From positions 248,001 through 312,000 of the forward strand of contig JAIUCV010000394.1 in assembly GCA_026724425.1 (NCBI GenBank): a stretch of 64,000 nt of DNA. The letters run 5' to 3'. Source of the stretch: Erythrophleum ivorense. Its lineage: Eukaryota; Streptophyta; Magnoliopsida; Fabales; Fabaceae. Of the stretch, positions 1-11,507 are shown piece by piece. Made by a program: the position numbers and the translations under genes. Under the pieces are notes generated by a model. It was not told where the DNA came from and made no database searches. It saw only the letters and a program-made list of their open reading frames with translations. Numbering within the stretch: the stretch's first letter is position 1; each line of letters starts with the position of its first letter.

Positions 1-289
1 ACCAGATCATCCATTTCCTTAGGGTTTTTCCCACGGGCCAATCCATCTGAGACCCCTTTGAGAACTATCAATCATTCACAAAATCCGATCAGATTCTACT
101 CGAATTCGATTCGTAAGAAACCAATTTTAAAATCTAATCTCGATAGGAACCTCTTAGGCGATCGATTGCGAAGAGCTCGAATTCTTCTAATCGGACTTCC
201 ATCGGTGGAGCTGTAAAATACAATGGAAGCGTGGGACTTGAAACGACGTTGGTTGATGCTGTTCGCTTCTGAGACCGTATCACCTCCAT
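1..289 (-). CDS. PRIM2: DNA primase large subunit, first two exons (partial, runs off the left edge)
   Basis: This gene encodes the large regulatory subunit of the primase that works with DNA polymerase alpha to make RNA-DNA primers in the nucleus. Exon 1 (289-151) starts at the ATG at 289-287 and encodes 46 residues, including the motif LPLYFTAPP followed by EVRLEEFELFAIDRL, which I recognise as the amino terminus of plant PRIM2 (AT1G67320 type). A GT donor lies at 150-149. Exon 2 (64-1) follows an ATAG acceptor and continues in frame as VLKGVSDGLARGKNP. An upstream in-frame ATG at 448 would add 53 residues rich in Arg and Ser; the family start is the inner ATG. The iron-sulfur carboxy-terminal domain lies outside the window. 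The gene is the left anchor of a block collinear with Arabidopsis chromosome 1. Confidence 0.88.
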
Positions 290-548
290 TCTAAGCTTTC
301 TTCTTCTGCGCCCTTCTCTTTTCGTTCCTCTTCTCGCGCTAACAAGAAGGGTCTTCGAGAAAGCGCGGGAAATGATGCAGGCCGAGGAATGAGACTTTAC
401 TATTGGGCCTATTAATGGACTTATGTGAGCCAACAATAAAAGAGCCAAGAAGATAAAAAAAAATCTCTTTAATCGAGAAAATTAAACCACGCAACAAAAC
501 AAACTTTGAAGGCATACAAATCGCATTTCATATGCATATCAATGTTAA

Positions 549-730
549 GCATATCTCCAATTCTAACTCTTTTACTCAGAAAAGCTTTAAAAAAAAAAAA
601 ACGGAAAACAAAACGAAGCCATATATAGATCGAATAGTCAGACTTTCATTAAACTAAAATGAAATAATATTATCCACATGGTCATATGAACTAGCTATAT
701 GCATATCTCCAATTCTAACTCTTTTACTCA
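549..730. repeat. 30-bp direct repeat in a gene-free stretch
   Basis: A 30-bp sequence beginning GCATATCTCCAATTCTAACT occurs at 549-578 and again at 701-730 with no difference. It lies in an AT-rich stretch from 290 to 1655 in which I see no gene. The spacing of 152 bp suggests a local duplication or the two ends of a lost insertion. Confidence 0.7.
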
Positions 731-1655
731 CATTGTTCTTCTTTAAATCGTAGTAGAAAAGCTCATCATAAAATAAATTCGACACAAAATTTATCTCTCT
801 CGCAGCAGTGGTGCCGCAAATACTTAGTTTGAGCTTTTGGATATGAATAAAAAGAAAAAAGAAAGCGAAAAAACACCAATCTTATATGATTTTTAAACAT
901 TGTGGTTTGTAGAAAAATTTTAAACATGTAAACGTAAATGCCAAATTAAGGTAGAATTCTAGTAGATGTGGGCATGGTTTACACGGAATTAGCACAATTC
1001 AAATACAAATAATGCTAGTCACTAATTCATAACTAAACGAGAATCGTCGACGAATGTTTTGCTTACCACAATGAGTGATTCCTGCTCCGTAACTTATTTA
1101 AGTTTCTCAGTGAAAACTTGAGCGAGATAAAACAGAAGAAATCGAACAATAGAGTCAGATTGAGAAATGGAACATAACAAAGCTGCCCAGGCTACGAGGA
1201 AGAAGTCGAAGAATTGAAAATGATGATTATCCGAGTCTATGCTCACCATTTTCATAGAACAGAAATGGAAAACTCCTTACACTATGTACAATGGCGAGTT
1301 TGGGGATTTTGGGGATGTGAAAGTTGCATACGTGGCATGCTTCTTTTGTCCAACAGAAGTTGTTGCTCTTAGCATTTGTCTAGCACTAAAGCGTGACAAT
1401 AACTAATGTAAAGATGTGTGAATCATTAGGTAAGATCCAAAGTAATGAATCTCATGGTTTTTGTGGGAAAATGACAGTGATGATAACCTGAGAGCAGCAC
1501 TTGGTAGAATGGGGCTAAGTTCTCGTGGAATGATAAAGTGCGGAACAAACATTATCAGGTGATTAATCTTAAGTTAAGTTATTTCACTAAACCTTTGATT
1601 AATTGCTTAGATTTTTAGCAAAACTAACAGGGGTATTGTTTTTATGCTTTAACAG

Positions 1656-3055
1656 GTTGAAACCGCCTGAAGTGCACTTCATTCTGCAGAATCATGAAAG
1701 ATATCAGTTAACTCATCAGGCACCTCAAAAGCCTACAAGTAAGTTTGACTTTTGCTTTCTTTACTGGTTTTGAGACGAACGAAATTTATTTTGAACCAAG
1801 AGTTTTTCTTCTTCTTTCTCAACTCTTGTCTCAGGTGGATCTTTGTTTCTTTTCAACAAAAGATGGTCATCAATGGAGGAGAAAGAAGGATGGAAGAGCT
1901 ATTGCAGAAGCACATGAAAGACTAAGGGTATAGTTAACTTTTCAATTTGTTGCTGCATTGGTGGTGACCCTTACATGTTAATTTGCTAGTGGTTTAAGAC
2001 TATTCCAGTATTTTGGGAGCTTTTCTTGAATGTACATGTATCCAAGATATTGTCTTTTGCAACTTTATACATGTTTCTTGTTTGTCTCTCTATGATGTTG
2101 ACATGCACGGAATTGAATAAGGTTGTAAGTGATTATGAAGAGTAAATTCCTTGTTTTTGCTTACAGGTGGTAAAGGAGGGAGTGGCGACCAAGAGTCTGA
2201 ATCTTGGAAAGACGTTGTGGAGGCATGCGAGGCTTCTCTTAACTCTGAGGTAACTTTGTCGTATACATAAAGGAAATGTGGGATCACTGTCTTGCATCTG
2301 TTAGTTAATTAGCAGAAATGAAAAGTAGAAGGAATCATAAAGGTGACTTTACTGAATAGCACTCGGGGACTTATGTATACATCGATTAACCTTCCTAGAG
2401 GGGAACATGACAAATGAAGTGGATGTGTTATGGTTTTCTAATCTCTAATAGCGTTTGAAGGGTAGATTTTTGAATCTGTTAAGTAAAAAATGTTCCTAAA
2501 TCTACGTGGGAGTGCATAAATCCATTTTCTTGCCTGGTCAGAACAAATGTTGGTGATTTCCGGTTTTTTTTTAAATTTCATTTTGACAATGCAGGTGATA
2601 ATCATTGGATCATTTCTCTGTGATCTAACAGAATGTACATGGTCTTGCATGTTTGGGAGTTGCTCAAGTTCCTTTTGAGATCATCAAAGAAGGAGTTATT
2701 CGGTGCGAAGCCCCTCCATGTGGCCCTGGAAAAGTCAATCTATGCATTACTCTCGTGTAGTCAAACAAGGGAATTTGAGTATCGTGATAAGCCTGACAAA
2801 TCTTGCTCTAGGTGCAGTTTAGAAGAGCTTTTATTACTTGTAAGGTTTGTGCAAACACTTCTATCAGACAGAAAAGGTAACCTAGAGTCAGGAGGCATTG
2901 ATAGATTCTTGAAGAAACTGAAAGCTGATGATGATCAATGGACAAAGGAGCCGTGTCATAGAAGCGATTCTAGATGGCACTGCAACATCATCAAGTATAG
3001 TTGATTGGCTTCTACAGGAACTGCTTAGAGACAAGCTAGATGTGAACTGATTGCA
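1656..3055 (+). pseudogene. CAMTA4: Partial, broken copy of calmodulin-binding transcription activator CAMTA4
   Basis: CAMTA proteins are nuclear transcription factors with a CG-1 DNA-binding domain, TIG domain, ankyrin repeats and calmodulin-binding IQ motifs. Exon-like pieces on the plus strand match CAMTA4. 1656-1738 encodes LKPPEVHFILQNHERYQLTH of CG-1. 1835-1928 continues it (GSLFLFNK, then DGHQWRRKKDGRAIAEAHER). About 2167-2250 encodes GGKGGSGDQESESWKDVVEA. 2595-3030 covers the TIG domain and linker (SFLCDLTECTWSCMFG, PFEIIKEGVIRCEAP, LVRFVQTLLSDR, KLKADDDQW). The copy is broken. A deletion in CG-1 removes about seven codons and shifts frame at about 1857. The TIG exon is frameshifted near 2657 and carries stops. 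The start, the rest of CG-1, the ankyrin repeats and the IQ motifs are absent. Splice sites are still visible, so this is a DNA-level duplicate and not a retrocopy. Confidence 0.85.
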
Positions 3056-3708
3056 AATGGCATGGTTTACGTGAACGTGTAAACTTCTCCTACATTGTTT
3101 CTTGCATCGATTTAGATGTCTAATCATCACTTTTACGGTATATACAGGACCCCGGAAATGTCTGCTATGCACAATACTTCTCCGGATTTGAAGGTTGTGG
3201 GAAGCAAGTTAAAAGACATATTGGAGGTTAGATTCTGTCAGCTAGATAAAATGATTCACGTCTACTGAACATGTATACCGAGATTCTTTGTTGAACTCAG
3301 GTCCCTGCAAGTTCTCTAAAGATGAGAAAAGTTGTGATCAGTCTTTGTAACATCATCGCTCAAAGATGGAGAAACTCAGGAATCGGTTATAGCTATGGAC
3401 AGTGGGATATTTGATCACTATACTCTTATTTTATTTGTTTTTCTCTGAATTCATCCTAAAAAATAGATTATATCGTAAATACAAATTTAACAACAACTTC
3501 TAACGCCCATAAATCCGTGTTCCATGCAGTGGCGAATCTAGAGTCATATTTTAGTGGGAGACATTAAGTTTCAGACTTCAGTTTTTAGAATATGATTTGA
3601 AATATGTGAAGTAATTAACATGGAAAAAACAAAATTTGACTGGTGGCAACTGCCCCCACGCTGATGTACGTACATCCGGCACTGGTTCCATGTTCAATTA
3701 AGGTGGTG
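3056..3708. other. Stretch without a recognised gene
   Basis: This segment follows the CAMTA4 remnant. 3145-3410 has coding-like composition on the plus strand, with pieces such as TPEMSAMHNTSPDLKVVGSKLKDILE and, after an intron-like gap, VPASSLKMRKVVISL, but I do not recognise the protein and no long frame is open. It may be another decayed gene fragment that arrived with the CAMTA4 piece. Confidence 0.35.
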
Positions 3709-4092
3709 ATTGGTTAACCCGCTACCACCCGCAAACGCAGCTTTTGCGGGTAGTAGCGGTTATTGGCGTTTGACAACAATCATTGCAAATGCTTTCAACC
3801 GCTTCAAACCGCTCCAGATCCCTCAAAATTCCTCAAAATCAAAAGCTCCTTCCCAGCAGCGTTTGCGGTTGCGGGTGGATAATTAAAAAAAAAAAAATCA
3901 AAAACACAAATTTATTTAAAATCTGAAAATAAATAATAATCTTTATTAAAAAAATTAAGATTAATATATTATAATCACAATAAAAATAAAAATATTTGAT
4001 ATTTGTTTGGTAAAATTCATTAAAAACATATTACAATTTTATATTTCTAAGTTCTACAAATTAAAGTTCTCTTCATAAATATTCACATCATA

Positions 4093-4167
<75 letters not shown>

Positions 4168-4574
4168 AACAAAAAATAAAATGGTAATCTAAATTTAATT
4201 TCCACACTAAATTTTAATAGAAATCACATTTTATCTAAATTATAGAAATTAAAAGATGAACATAAGTATTATATACATATTATTTCTTATAAATTTTTAT
4301 TATTAATTATGTTGAACTATAAATTTATAATTGTTCAATATAATATAGTTTTAATGTTTTATAATTATAAAATGTGTTTATATTATTCATTTATTGTTAA
4401 ATCGCTATTTTACCCGCTGGTCAACCAGTCAAAAATATTCCGCAAACGCATCAGCTCTCAATCGCTATACCAGTCGTACAAACAACTTAATTACGCGTTT
4501 AACCGCAAACTCCCACTTCAGCAAACTCCCGCAACCGCAACCGCAATCGCAGCGTTTAAACCAGTCAGACCCTA
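3709..4574. mobile_element. MITE-like element with imperfect terminal inverted repeats (hAT-like)
   Basis: The left edge reads TAAGGTGGTGATTGGTTAAC and the reverse complement of the right edge reads TAGGGTCTGACTGGTTTAAA; both then run into GC-rich sequence with CCCGCAAACGC or GCGATTGCGG repeats. This is an imperfect inverted repeat at the ends of an otherwise very AT-rich, non-coding 0.87-kb block. I could not find a matching 8-bp target duplication, so the boundaries and the superfamily are uncertain. The open frames at 4309-4579 are translated repeat sequence, not a gene. Confidence 0.45.
4096..4165. repeat. TA dinucleotide microsatellite
   Basis: About 35 uninterrupted TA units lie inside the MITE-like element. 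Confidence 0.95.
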
Positions 4575-4764
4575 AGTAATACGATTATGCAAGTTAAAAC
4601 TTAAATTTTTAGCCACAAAAAAAAAATAGTTAACACTTAGATTCCCTAATTCTGTCAATCATAACTGTGAGTTGATAATTATGGCAACAAAAATTAGCTT
4701 TTAAAGAAAAAATTAAAACCCAACAAAACTAAGACAACACTTTATGTAAATATAATAAATAATA

Positions 4765-5026
4765 CTCCATCTGTTCTCTAATAAGTGGTTTTTAGAGAAT
4801 TTTTTTTGTTCACAAATAAAATAAATGGTTTTCTCACAAATCAATACAAAAATTAATGTATTTTTGTTGTTTTGACTATTTGAATTCTGCAGATTGTATT
4901 TTTATTGGTTGAATTGTGTTGGAATTGATGATAAAACATGTTTTATTTAGAAAAAAATAAAAAAATAAATATTTCTTAATCTGTGTGAACAAGTCTAAAA
5001 GGCCATTTATTGGAGAACAGAAGGAG
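4765..5026. mobile_element. Stowaway/Tc1-mariner-type MITE, 262 bp
   Basis: The ends form an inverted repeat: the left end reads CTCCATCTGTTCTCTAATAA and the reverse complement of the right end reads CTCCTTCTGTTCTCCAATAA. TA dinucleotides flank both sides (4763-4764 and 5027-5028), the target duplication of mariner-type elements. The interior is non-coding and AT-rich. CTCC(C/T)TCNGTTC termini are typical of plant Stowaway MITEs. Confidence 0.82.
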
Positions 5027-5064
5027 TATAAGATAAAATATCTCAAATTTTATTCTCTACAAAC

Positions 5065-5355
5065 TAGGACTGGAAATTCGGGTTTCATTTCAGGTTTGGG
5101 TTGGGTTTAGATATATAAAAACCGGTCAGGTATTTGTAAATTTTGGTTAGGGTTAGAGTTGGGCATTTTTGGCTTTGGTTCGTTTTTAGGCCGTACATGA
5201 AACCCGAAAAAACCTGAATTGTTTTTTGGTTCAGATATATTTCGGATTTTTGAGTTTTTTTTGGGGTTTTCAATTTCTCGATTAGCTCAATATATCAACC
5301 ATATCAAAACTGATCGGATTTTTAGGCAGGGTTTCACGTAAAAGTCTTAGCCCTA
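5065..5355. mobile_element. Possible small hAT-type MITE, 291 bp
   Basis: The left end reads TAGGACTGG and the reverse complement of the right end reads TAGGGCTAAG, similar to the TAGGGCTGG termini of hAT MITEs. The flanks CTACAAAC (5057-5064) and CGACGAAC (5356-5363) agree at six of eight positions, as expected for a decayed 8-bp duplication. The interior is non-coding. Confidence 0.45.
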
Positions 5356-5539
5356 CGACGAACTAAACTTTTTATATATATTGTAGTCGAGAGAACTGCA
5401 AATAAAATATGTATGAATATAGTTTGAAAAAAAAATATGGCAATTCTGAAAACAAACAAATATCTGAAAACATTGAAAATTCAACTCGCGCGTAGCGCAG
5501 ACTTTAACCTAGCAGGTTTCTGGAATTGGCCTCTTACCT

Positions 5540-5787
5540 AATAGATTGCTCATAGTACCAAGGTGCATCCATGGTAGTGGAAGCCGGTTCCCCCGTCGGC
5601 TGCTCCTCGAAATCCAAATCTGGGCCGTCGACGGGAGCCTCTGTTACTTGACTGGGATTCACGACGTACGTTTATCGTACATCCATAGCGCGTCTTCTTC
5701 TCCAGCCAGAAACTGAAGAATCCTTTGAGCTTCATCGCTCGGAATCCCCGGAATCGCTTCCAAAAGCTCCCTGAGGTTGACAGTCAT
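5540..5787 (-). pseudogene. Unrecognised coding fragment
   Basis: From the ATG at 5787 a short frame encodes TVNLRELLEAIPGIPSDEAQ, then RILQFLAGEEDALWMYDK, before a TGA. A second frame downstream encodes a stretch ending TTMDAPWYYEQSIR. The composition and acidic-hydrophobic pattern look like real protein, but the two parts are in different frames and no full gene surrounds them. I do not recognise the family. Confidence 0.35.
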
Positions 5788-6460
5788 GAACTTGAAACAA
5801 CATTAAAAATGACATTTTACACAAATCATGTTATGGCAGTATATTGATTAAAATATATAATTTTAAAATCAAAAGAGAGATTAGGTTAAAAAGATTTTTT
5901 AAAAAAATTGAATCATCTTGTTGTTTTGTTATTCTATAACTTAGTTATGAATGCTTAGATTCAAAATTATTAACTTATCTGAAACCAGAATGCAGATATT
6001 TGACCTATTTCCTGTAAAGATTTGAAATAAATAAAATTATAAAGAGATCTAAAAAGATCTTTTAAGAAAAATAAATTCTTCCACTATAGTCGAGATTTAA
6101 CCCGAACCGGATCCGAATCTGGGTATTTGACCCGACGCCAGCTCAACGCCCACTCCGATTGGGTGTGCTTCTCTTCAATTCGCATTGCCGTCAACATTAT
6201 TTATGTTGTTTACCGGAACATCTACAGCGTTCGAGAATTTCGAACACGACAACACATAAATAATATCCCTCGCTCGGCAGACGATTTTTCAGTTGTTTCT
6301 CGGTGACGCAATCCGAATCATCGGAACTGGAATCGGATTTCATCAGGACTCGTGGAGTTTCCTTTAATCGAGGAGGAAGCAATTATGCAATTGGGGTTTT
6401 CTCGGGAGTGAAAAGGATGATTCAGAGAAGACTGGATTCAAGGGATTTGATCTGACAATC
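5788..6460. promoter_or_regulatory. Upstream region and 5' UTR of the GFS9 gene
   Basis: AT-rich sequence precedes the GFS9 start codon. The stretch at about 6100-6460 is more GC-balanced and pyrimidine-rich and is probably the transcribed leader. I see no unambiguous TATA box and no other gene. Confidence 0.35.
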
Positions 6461-9400
6461 ATGTGGTTTAATTTCTTAAGATCCAGAGATCGATTCTCCT
6501 TGGGCGAACTCAGGTTTACAATTTTGTTTGATCGGGATTTTGATTCTATGGTTGTTGTTTTTTTGTTCCTACTAGATTTTCTGGTTTCATGAACTTGCCT
6601 TCGCTTTATCTCTGATTTACTTGGTTAATTGTGAGTGAGTTTATCTCTGGTTGTGAGTCTTGAGCAATTTTGTGAGTTCTGGCTCTGAAAAATGTTTCTT
6701 AAGGGTTGTGTTGAGAGGTTTTTTCGTTGTAGTCTCTTTGGAATTAGAATTGGTAGTTTGCAGTTAGTTGCTAGGGTTTTCGAGATGTGGAATGATTGAT
6801 TTTTTTGAATGGTGCCATTGAAGGGCACCATTTAAGTTCATCTTCCCCAGTTTCAGTCAGGGGTCAACGTTATAGACATTGTACCACCCAAAGGGGCTAT
6901 ATTGACCATAAGGAGAATGAATTGCCCTCGGAAGTTCATTGAGATCATTGTGTTACGACGTTGATTGTATCAGATGATGAAATACGAGTGTTGAACGTTT
7001 GGTTTTTCTTTAGGTATCTGACTGACCAGCTGAGAAAAATTCAGATAGTGAACGAGGCCAATAAGGTCAGTGGTTTAATCTAAACGTTTTAGCAAATTTT
7101 GTCTTGGCATTATTGTTTCGTTGATTCCTAGGATTTGATATTTGTTTACTGGTTTTCACCAATTTGAAGGATTTTGTTATCGAGGCATTGCGATCAATCG
7201 CGGAGATAATAACTTATGGCGACCAGCATGATCCTTCATTCTTTGAGTGAGTCTTTGTTCCAATTTATCAGTCAAAGCTCTTAATATCTTATTATCATAT
7301 GTTAATATTTTGCGATTATGGCAGATTTTTTATGGAGAAACAAGTAATGGGAGAGTTCATACGTATTTTGAGGGTTAGCAAGACGGTAACAGTTTCCGTT
7401 CAGCTGTTGCAAACCATTAGCATTATGATCCAAAATCTTAAAAGTGATCAAGCCATCTGTGAGTTCATCAGATGCAATACATTTTTGTCTTTTAAGTATT
7501 CCTTATGATTATAGTCTATTGATGATTTTCTCTGGAAACTCCTTGCAGATTACCTGTTCAGTAACGAATATGTAAATTATTTGATAACATATAAATTTGA
7601 CTTCCAACATGAAGAGCTTCTGTCTTACTACATATCTTTCTTAAGGTACAATTTTCTGCTGTTATCTTGGTTTCAGGAAGTACTTATTCACTGCGTCTGA
7701 TAACTGTTTTTCTTTTGTTGCTTTACGTAGAGCTGTTAGTGGGAAGCTAAACAAACACACAATATCGTTGCTTTTCAAGACTGAGAACGTGAGTGATCTT
7801 TAAGTTGCATATTCCTTTTACTTTTGTAAGGCCACTGTGGATTTTTTTCCTGCCATATTTTAATTCTGCGTTTCTGCGTCTAGGATGTAGTAGTTTCTTT
7901 TCCCCTTTATGTCGAAGGCATACAATTTGCATTTCATGAAGAGAACATGATACGCACCGCAATTCGTGCCCTGACTCTTAATGTATATCACGGTAAGTCA
8001 TTTATAGTACTTCTTTCGATCTGTCACTAGTGTGATAAATGAACCTATACCTAATAACGTTTCTGATGCTTTTAGTTGGTTTTTGCAGTTGGTGATGAAT
8101 CTGTGAATGATTATGTAGTTAGTCCACCACACACCGAGTACTTTTCAAAATTAGTTTCATTTTTCCAAAAGCAATGCTTGGATCTAAGTGCAATGGTGCT
8201 GAACACTCTAAAGTAAGATTCAATGCACAGCATGTAGAATTGATCATTACTTATCACAACCGATGATCTTGATAAATTATCTGATCTTGATATAGTTCTG
8301 AAAGACTTTTATTTAATCTTTGCTAAAGGAGCCCATCCTCAGACTCGGGTGGGAAATTGTTTTCTGCCGTTGATGGGATCGAGGACACCTTGTATTACTT
8401 TAGTGATGTTATCTCTGCTGGGATACCTGATATCGGGAGGCTGATAACAGATCACATTCTGCAGCATCTAACTCTCCCACTTCTTCTCCCATCTTTATGC
8501 TCCGAGGCTGTCAATGTATAATACATCACCTTCTCATCTTAAGTTCCTTTTCAGGGTTGATAAATTTTTTCCTTTTGTGCTATTTTGTTAGCCTTGTTAG
8601 TTTTGACTATTTGTGAGAGTACCATTTCTGATTTGAGTAAATATTGGTTTTTTGTTTTTTTGTTATTTCAGGATATATCAATCGATCCTGTCACTTCTCT
8701 GTATCTGCTTTGTTGCATCCTGCGGATAGTTAAAATCAAAGATTTGGCGAATATGACTGCTGCTACTCTTTTCTGCCCTGTAAAGGCTTTCATTTCAAGT
8801 TCCCTAGTGAAACCTAATAGTAGATTGGCTCCTGAACGCCTTACATATGCAAACGGGCATCCAGACAATGGTGTTGCTAAGGAGGCAGATCAACAGTCTT
8901 CAAGCACTGCAGTCTCGAGTGAAGAAGAAAATTCACACGTTTGCAGTGAAGATACTACCAAAAGTGTCTTCAACAATTCGCATATGACATTTAGGTAACA
9001 TGTTAGCAAAATAAAACCTTGAACGAAGTTGAACTAGTTGCTTTTTACAGTCTTTAAGCCACGTATGATGCTGTCTTAATATTGCCCCTTTCTCTATTAA
9101 GCTGATACTCTTTTTTTCAATAGGGAAACCTTACTTCAGTATATTGCTGAGGGAGATGATGTGCAAGCTCAGGGTTCCTTGTTTGTGCTAGCCACTTTTT
9201 TGCAGACAAAAGGTATTGGCAGTGGCGTTGTGTGATTTTTCTCACCTTTTTTCTGCTTTTGACGTCTTACATTCTATTCTTGGTAGAACTTGAAGAGTCG
9301 ATGCTAGATGCTTTTGGCATTCTTCCTCAGCGTAAGCAACACAAAAAGCTTTTGCTGGTGAGTTTCTGTCATTATTATTTATATTGTGTTTAACTTCTTT

Positions 9401-11507
9401 TCCAGCAGATTGCCAGGAAAATTGTGCTTTTTTACTGGACCATCTACTATAGCATGAACCCAAAATTATGCTTTACTTCTTGGACAGCCTTTTTTCTTAT
9501 TCAAAACTTAATTGGAAGTTATATCTGACAGCAATCTTTGGTTGGGGAGGACTCTGGTGAAGAACAACTATTTTCCCCGCGAAATGGTTCTATGAAAGAT
9601 GGCTTAAGTAGCGAACTTGATTGGTATCTACGGAGGTTGGAGGTGCTTGACTGCATCTCTTAAAAAAATTTAACACCTTCTCTACCTCCACCTCTTTGGT
9701 GTTGTATTATACTGTGATGGACTTATTCGTTCAAGTTCCTTCAACAGGAGCATTTTGGAGTATGCTGTTCATTGCCTGGGGCTGCAATGTGCCCCCGTGT
9801 ACATAGACATCAGGTAAATTACGAATGTTTGTAAACCTACGTTATTAGCCTAGCTTCTTCGGAAATTCAAATCGCTAAAGCTAGGTTCTATTTAAAAAAA
9901 CAGTGTAAAAGTTCTCGTCTTGATTTTGATTACAAACATGGTGTAGGTGGTGGATGCATTGGTCAGTCTTCTCTGCCGAGAAAACATGTCTGCAGAAACG
10001 TTATGGGATGGAGGATGGCTTTTACGCCAATTGCTTCCTTATAGCGAGGCAGAATTTAATGGCAAGCATCTCAAGATGATGAATGTATGTTGCTTTCAAG
10101 ATGATTTTTTTGGCCCATCCCCTCTCTTGATTATTTACCAGCTTGCTGCTTATGGCAGGTTTCGTATGAGAAATGCAAGAGTGCTCTTGCCCGGGAGATT
10201 AAAGGTACCTGGCCTGATCAACTCATCACAGTACTGCTTGATGAGTGGAAAAAGTGCAAAAGAGGTAAGTAAAGACGCGATATTTTGGATTTCGATTTCG
10301 ATTGCAAGAAAATAGATAGTGAATCTGATACCAAATCTCTTCTGGCAGTCATCGAAGCTCCATCCCCTCAGAAAGAGCCTAAATCCGTTCTTCTCCAACT
10401 GGATAGATCCTCTTCTAATGGTAAAATTTTTGTTCCACAAGTGTGAATGATATGGAAATTCCCTTGTTAGACTGTTTATAATAGCAACCAAAGATCTTTT
10501 ACAGATAACGCCGCTGGTAGCGAATCATCATTCACCGCAGGGGAAAAATTGTGCGAGGTGGTGAAGGTGTGTCAATTGTTTTCTCTTTATGTATCAATGT
10601 TTGTCGGTTATGTATATGATGCAGACATATGATAATCAAGCCTTTTCCTCCATAGGTTTTCGTGCTTCTTCATCAACTCCAAATCTTCTCGCTCGGTAGG
10701 CCCTTACCGGAGCAACCTCCTATCCATCCTCCGGTCGACAGATCTGAAACGTCTCGTGCCACAATTGCTGGTTTGGATGTTACAGTCCCCAAACCTGGCA
10801 CCGAAGTGAAGCTAGGTTAGCATATGATTGCTTAGTACATCATCTAACCCACCAGGCCACCACACCAAGTCTTGTATCCGTTAGTAATCATCTAATCTTT
10901 GAAATTTCCCGGTGCAGTTGGTTCTGTACCCTGTAGGATTTCCTTTGAAAGATATAAGGAACGCAAGTTCTTGCTTCTAGCATTATCATCTGGTGTGTTT
11001 GGTTGGATTGTCCTTGCTGAAAAATCACCGTCGAAGCCAGACCATGGAACTGTCCGTGTTACTGCACCTTTAGCTGGCTGTGAAGTATGTAGTGTACTTA
11101 CCTTCATTGTCTTCTTCTTTACAGAGAATACTTGTAAAGATCACAACACAGAGAATAACGATCTCTTTTGTTTGTTTTTTCAGCCCAGAATAGACGAAAA
11201 GCACCAAAACTGGCTAAACTTGATAATCCGACCATCTAGTTTACCTTTCTTGGATCCAACAAAGCGAGGAGTCTATGAGAAGCTCAAGTCCAAAGGTCTA
11301 GTAGACGGAAGATGGGTATTAGCATTTGACGACGACGAATCTTGTTACTCCGCTTACTCAATGGTTGCAAGTGAGATCGATCTACAATGCAGCGAGGTAG
11401 AAAGAAGGTTAAAGCCATTGTTTGATCTTGAAAGAAACCAGCAAGATCAATCAAGCATCACTCTTTCTGATGCTTTCTCTTTATCAACTTCGTCTTCATC
11501 GGGTTGA
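6461..11507 (+). CDS. GFS9: GFS9/TT9-type FPL-domain protein (CLEC16A-like), 21 exons
   Basis: GFS9/TT9 is a peripheral membrane protein of the Golgi/trans-Golgi region needed for vacuolar trafficking and seed-coat flavonoid accumulation in Arabidopsis; it is the plant relative of animal CLEC16A. Exons: 6461-6513, 7014-7065, 7170-7246, 7325-7458, 7549-7645, 7731-7788, 7884-7992, 8089-8212, 8329-8515, 8672-8994, 9124-9212, 9287-9357, 9532-9642, 9748-9813, 9947-10084, 10159-10264, 10349-10420, 10505-10566, 10656-10815, 10918-11084, 11184-11507. All introns are GT-AG and the exons total 2580 nt, 859 residues, without a stop. The amino end (MWFNFLRSRDRFSLGELR, then YLTDQLRKIQIVNEANK) leads into the FPL domain (about residues 40-190). 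The carboxy end is Ser-rich. The gene appears intact. Its Arabidopsis counterpart is on chromosome 3 as I recall, so its place between chromosome-1-type neighbours is unexpected. Confidence 0.92.

Noticed and set aside
4309..4579. Two overlapping open frames of 61 and 88 codons
   Set aside because: They translate the low-complexity GC-rich repeat end of a MITE-like element and have no known domain.
10899..11507. 202-codon frame presented as one protein
   Set aside because: It reads through the intron 11085-11183 of GFS9; the spliced gene explains both parts.
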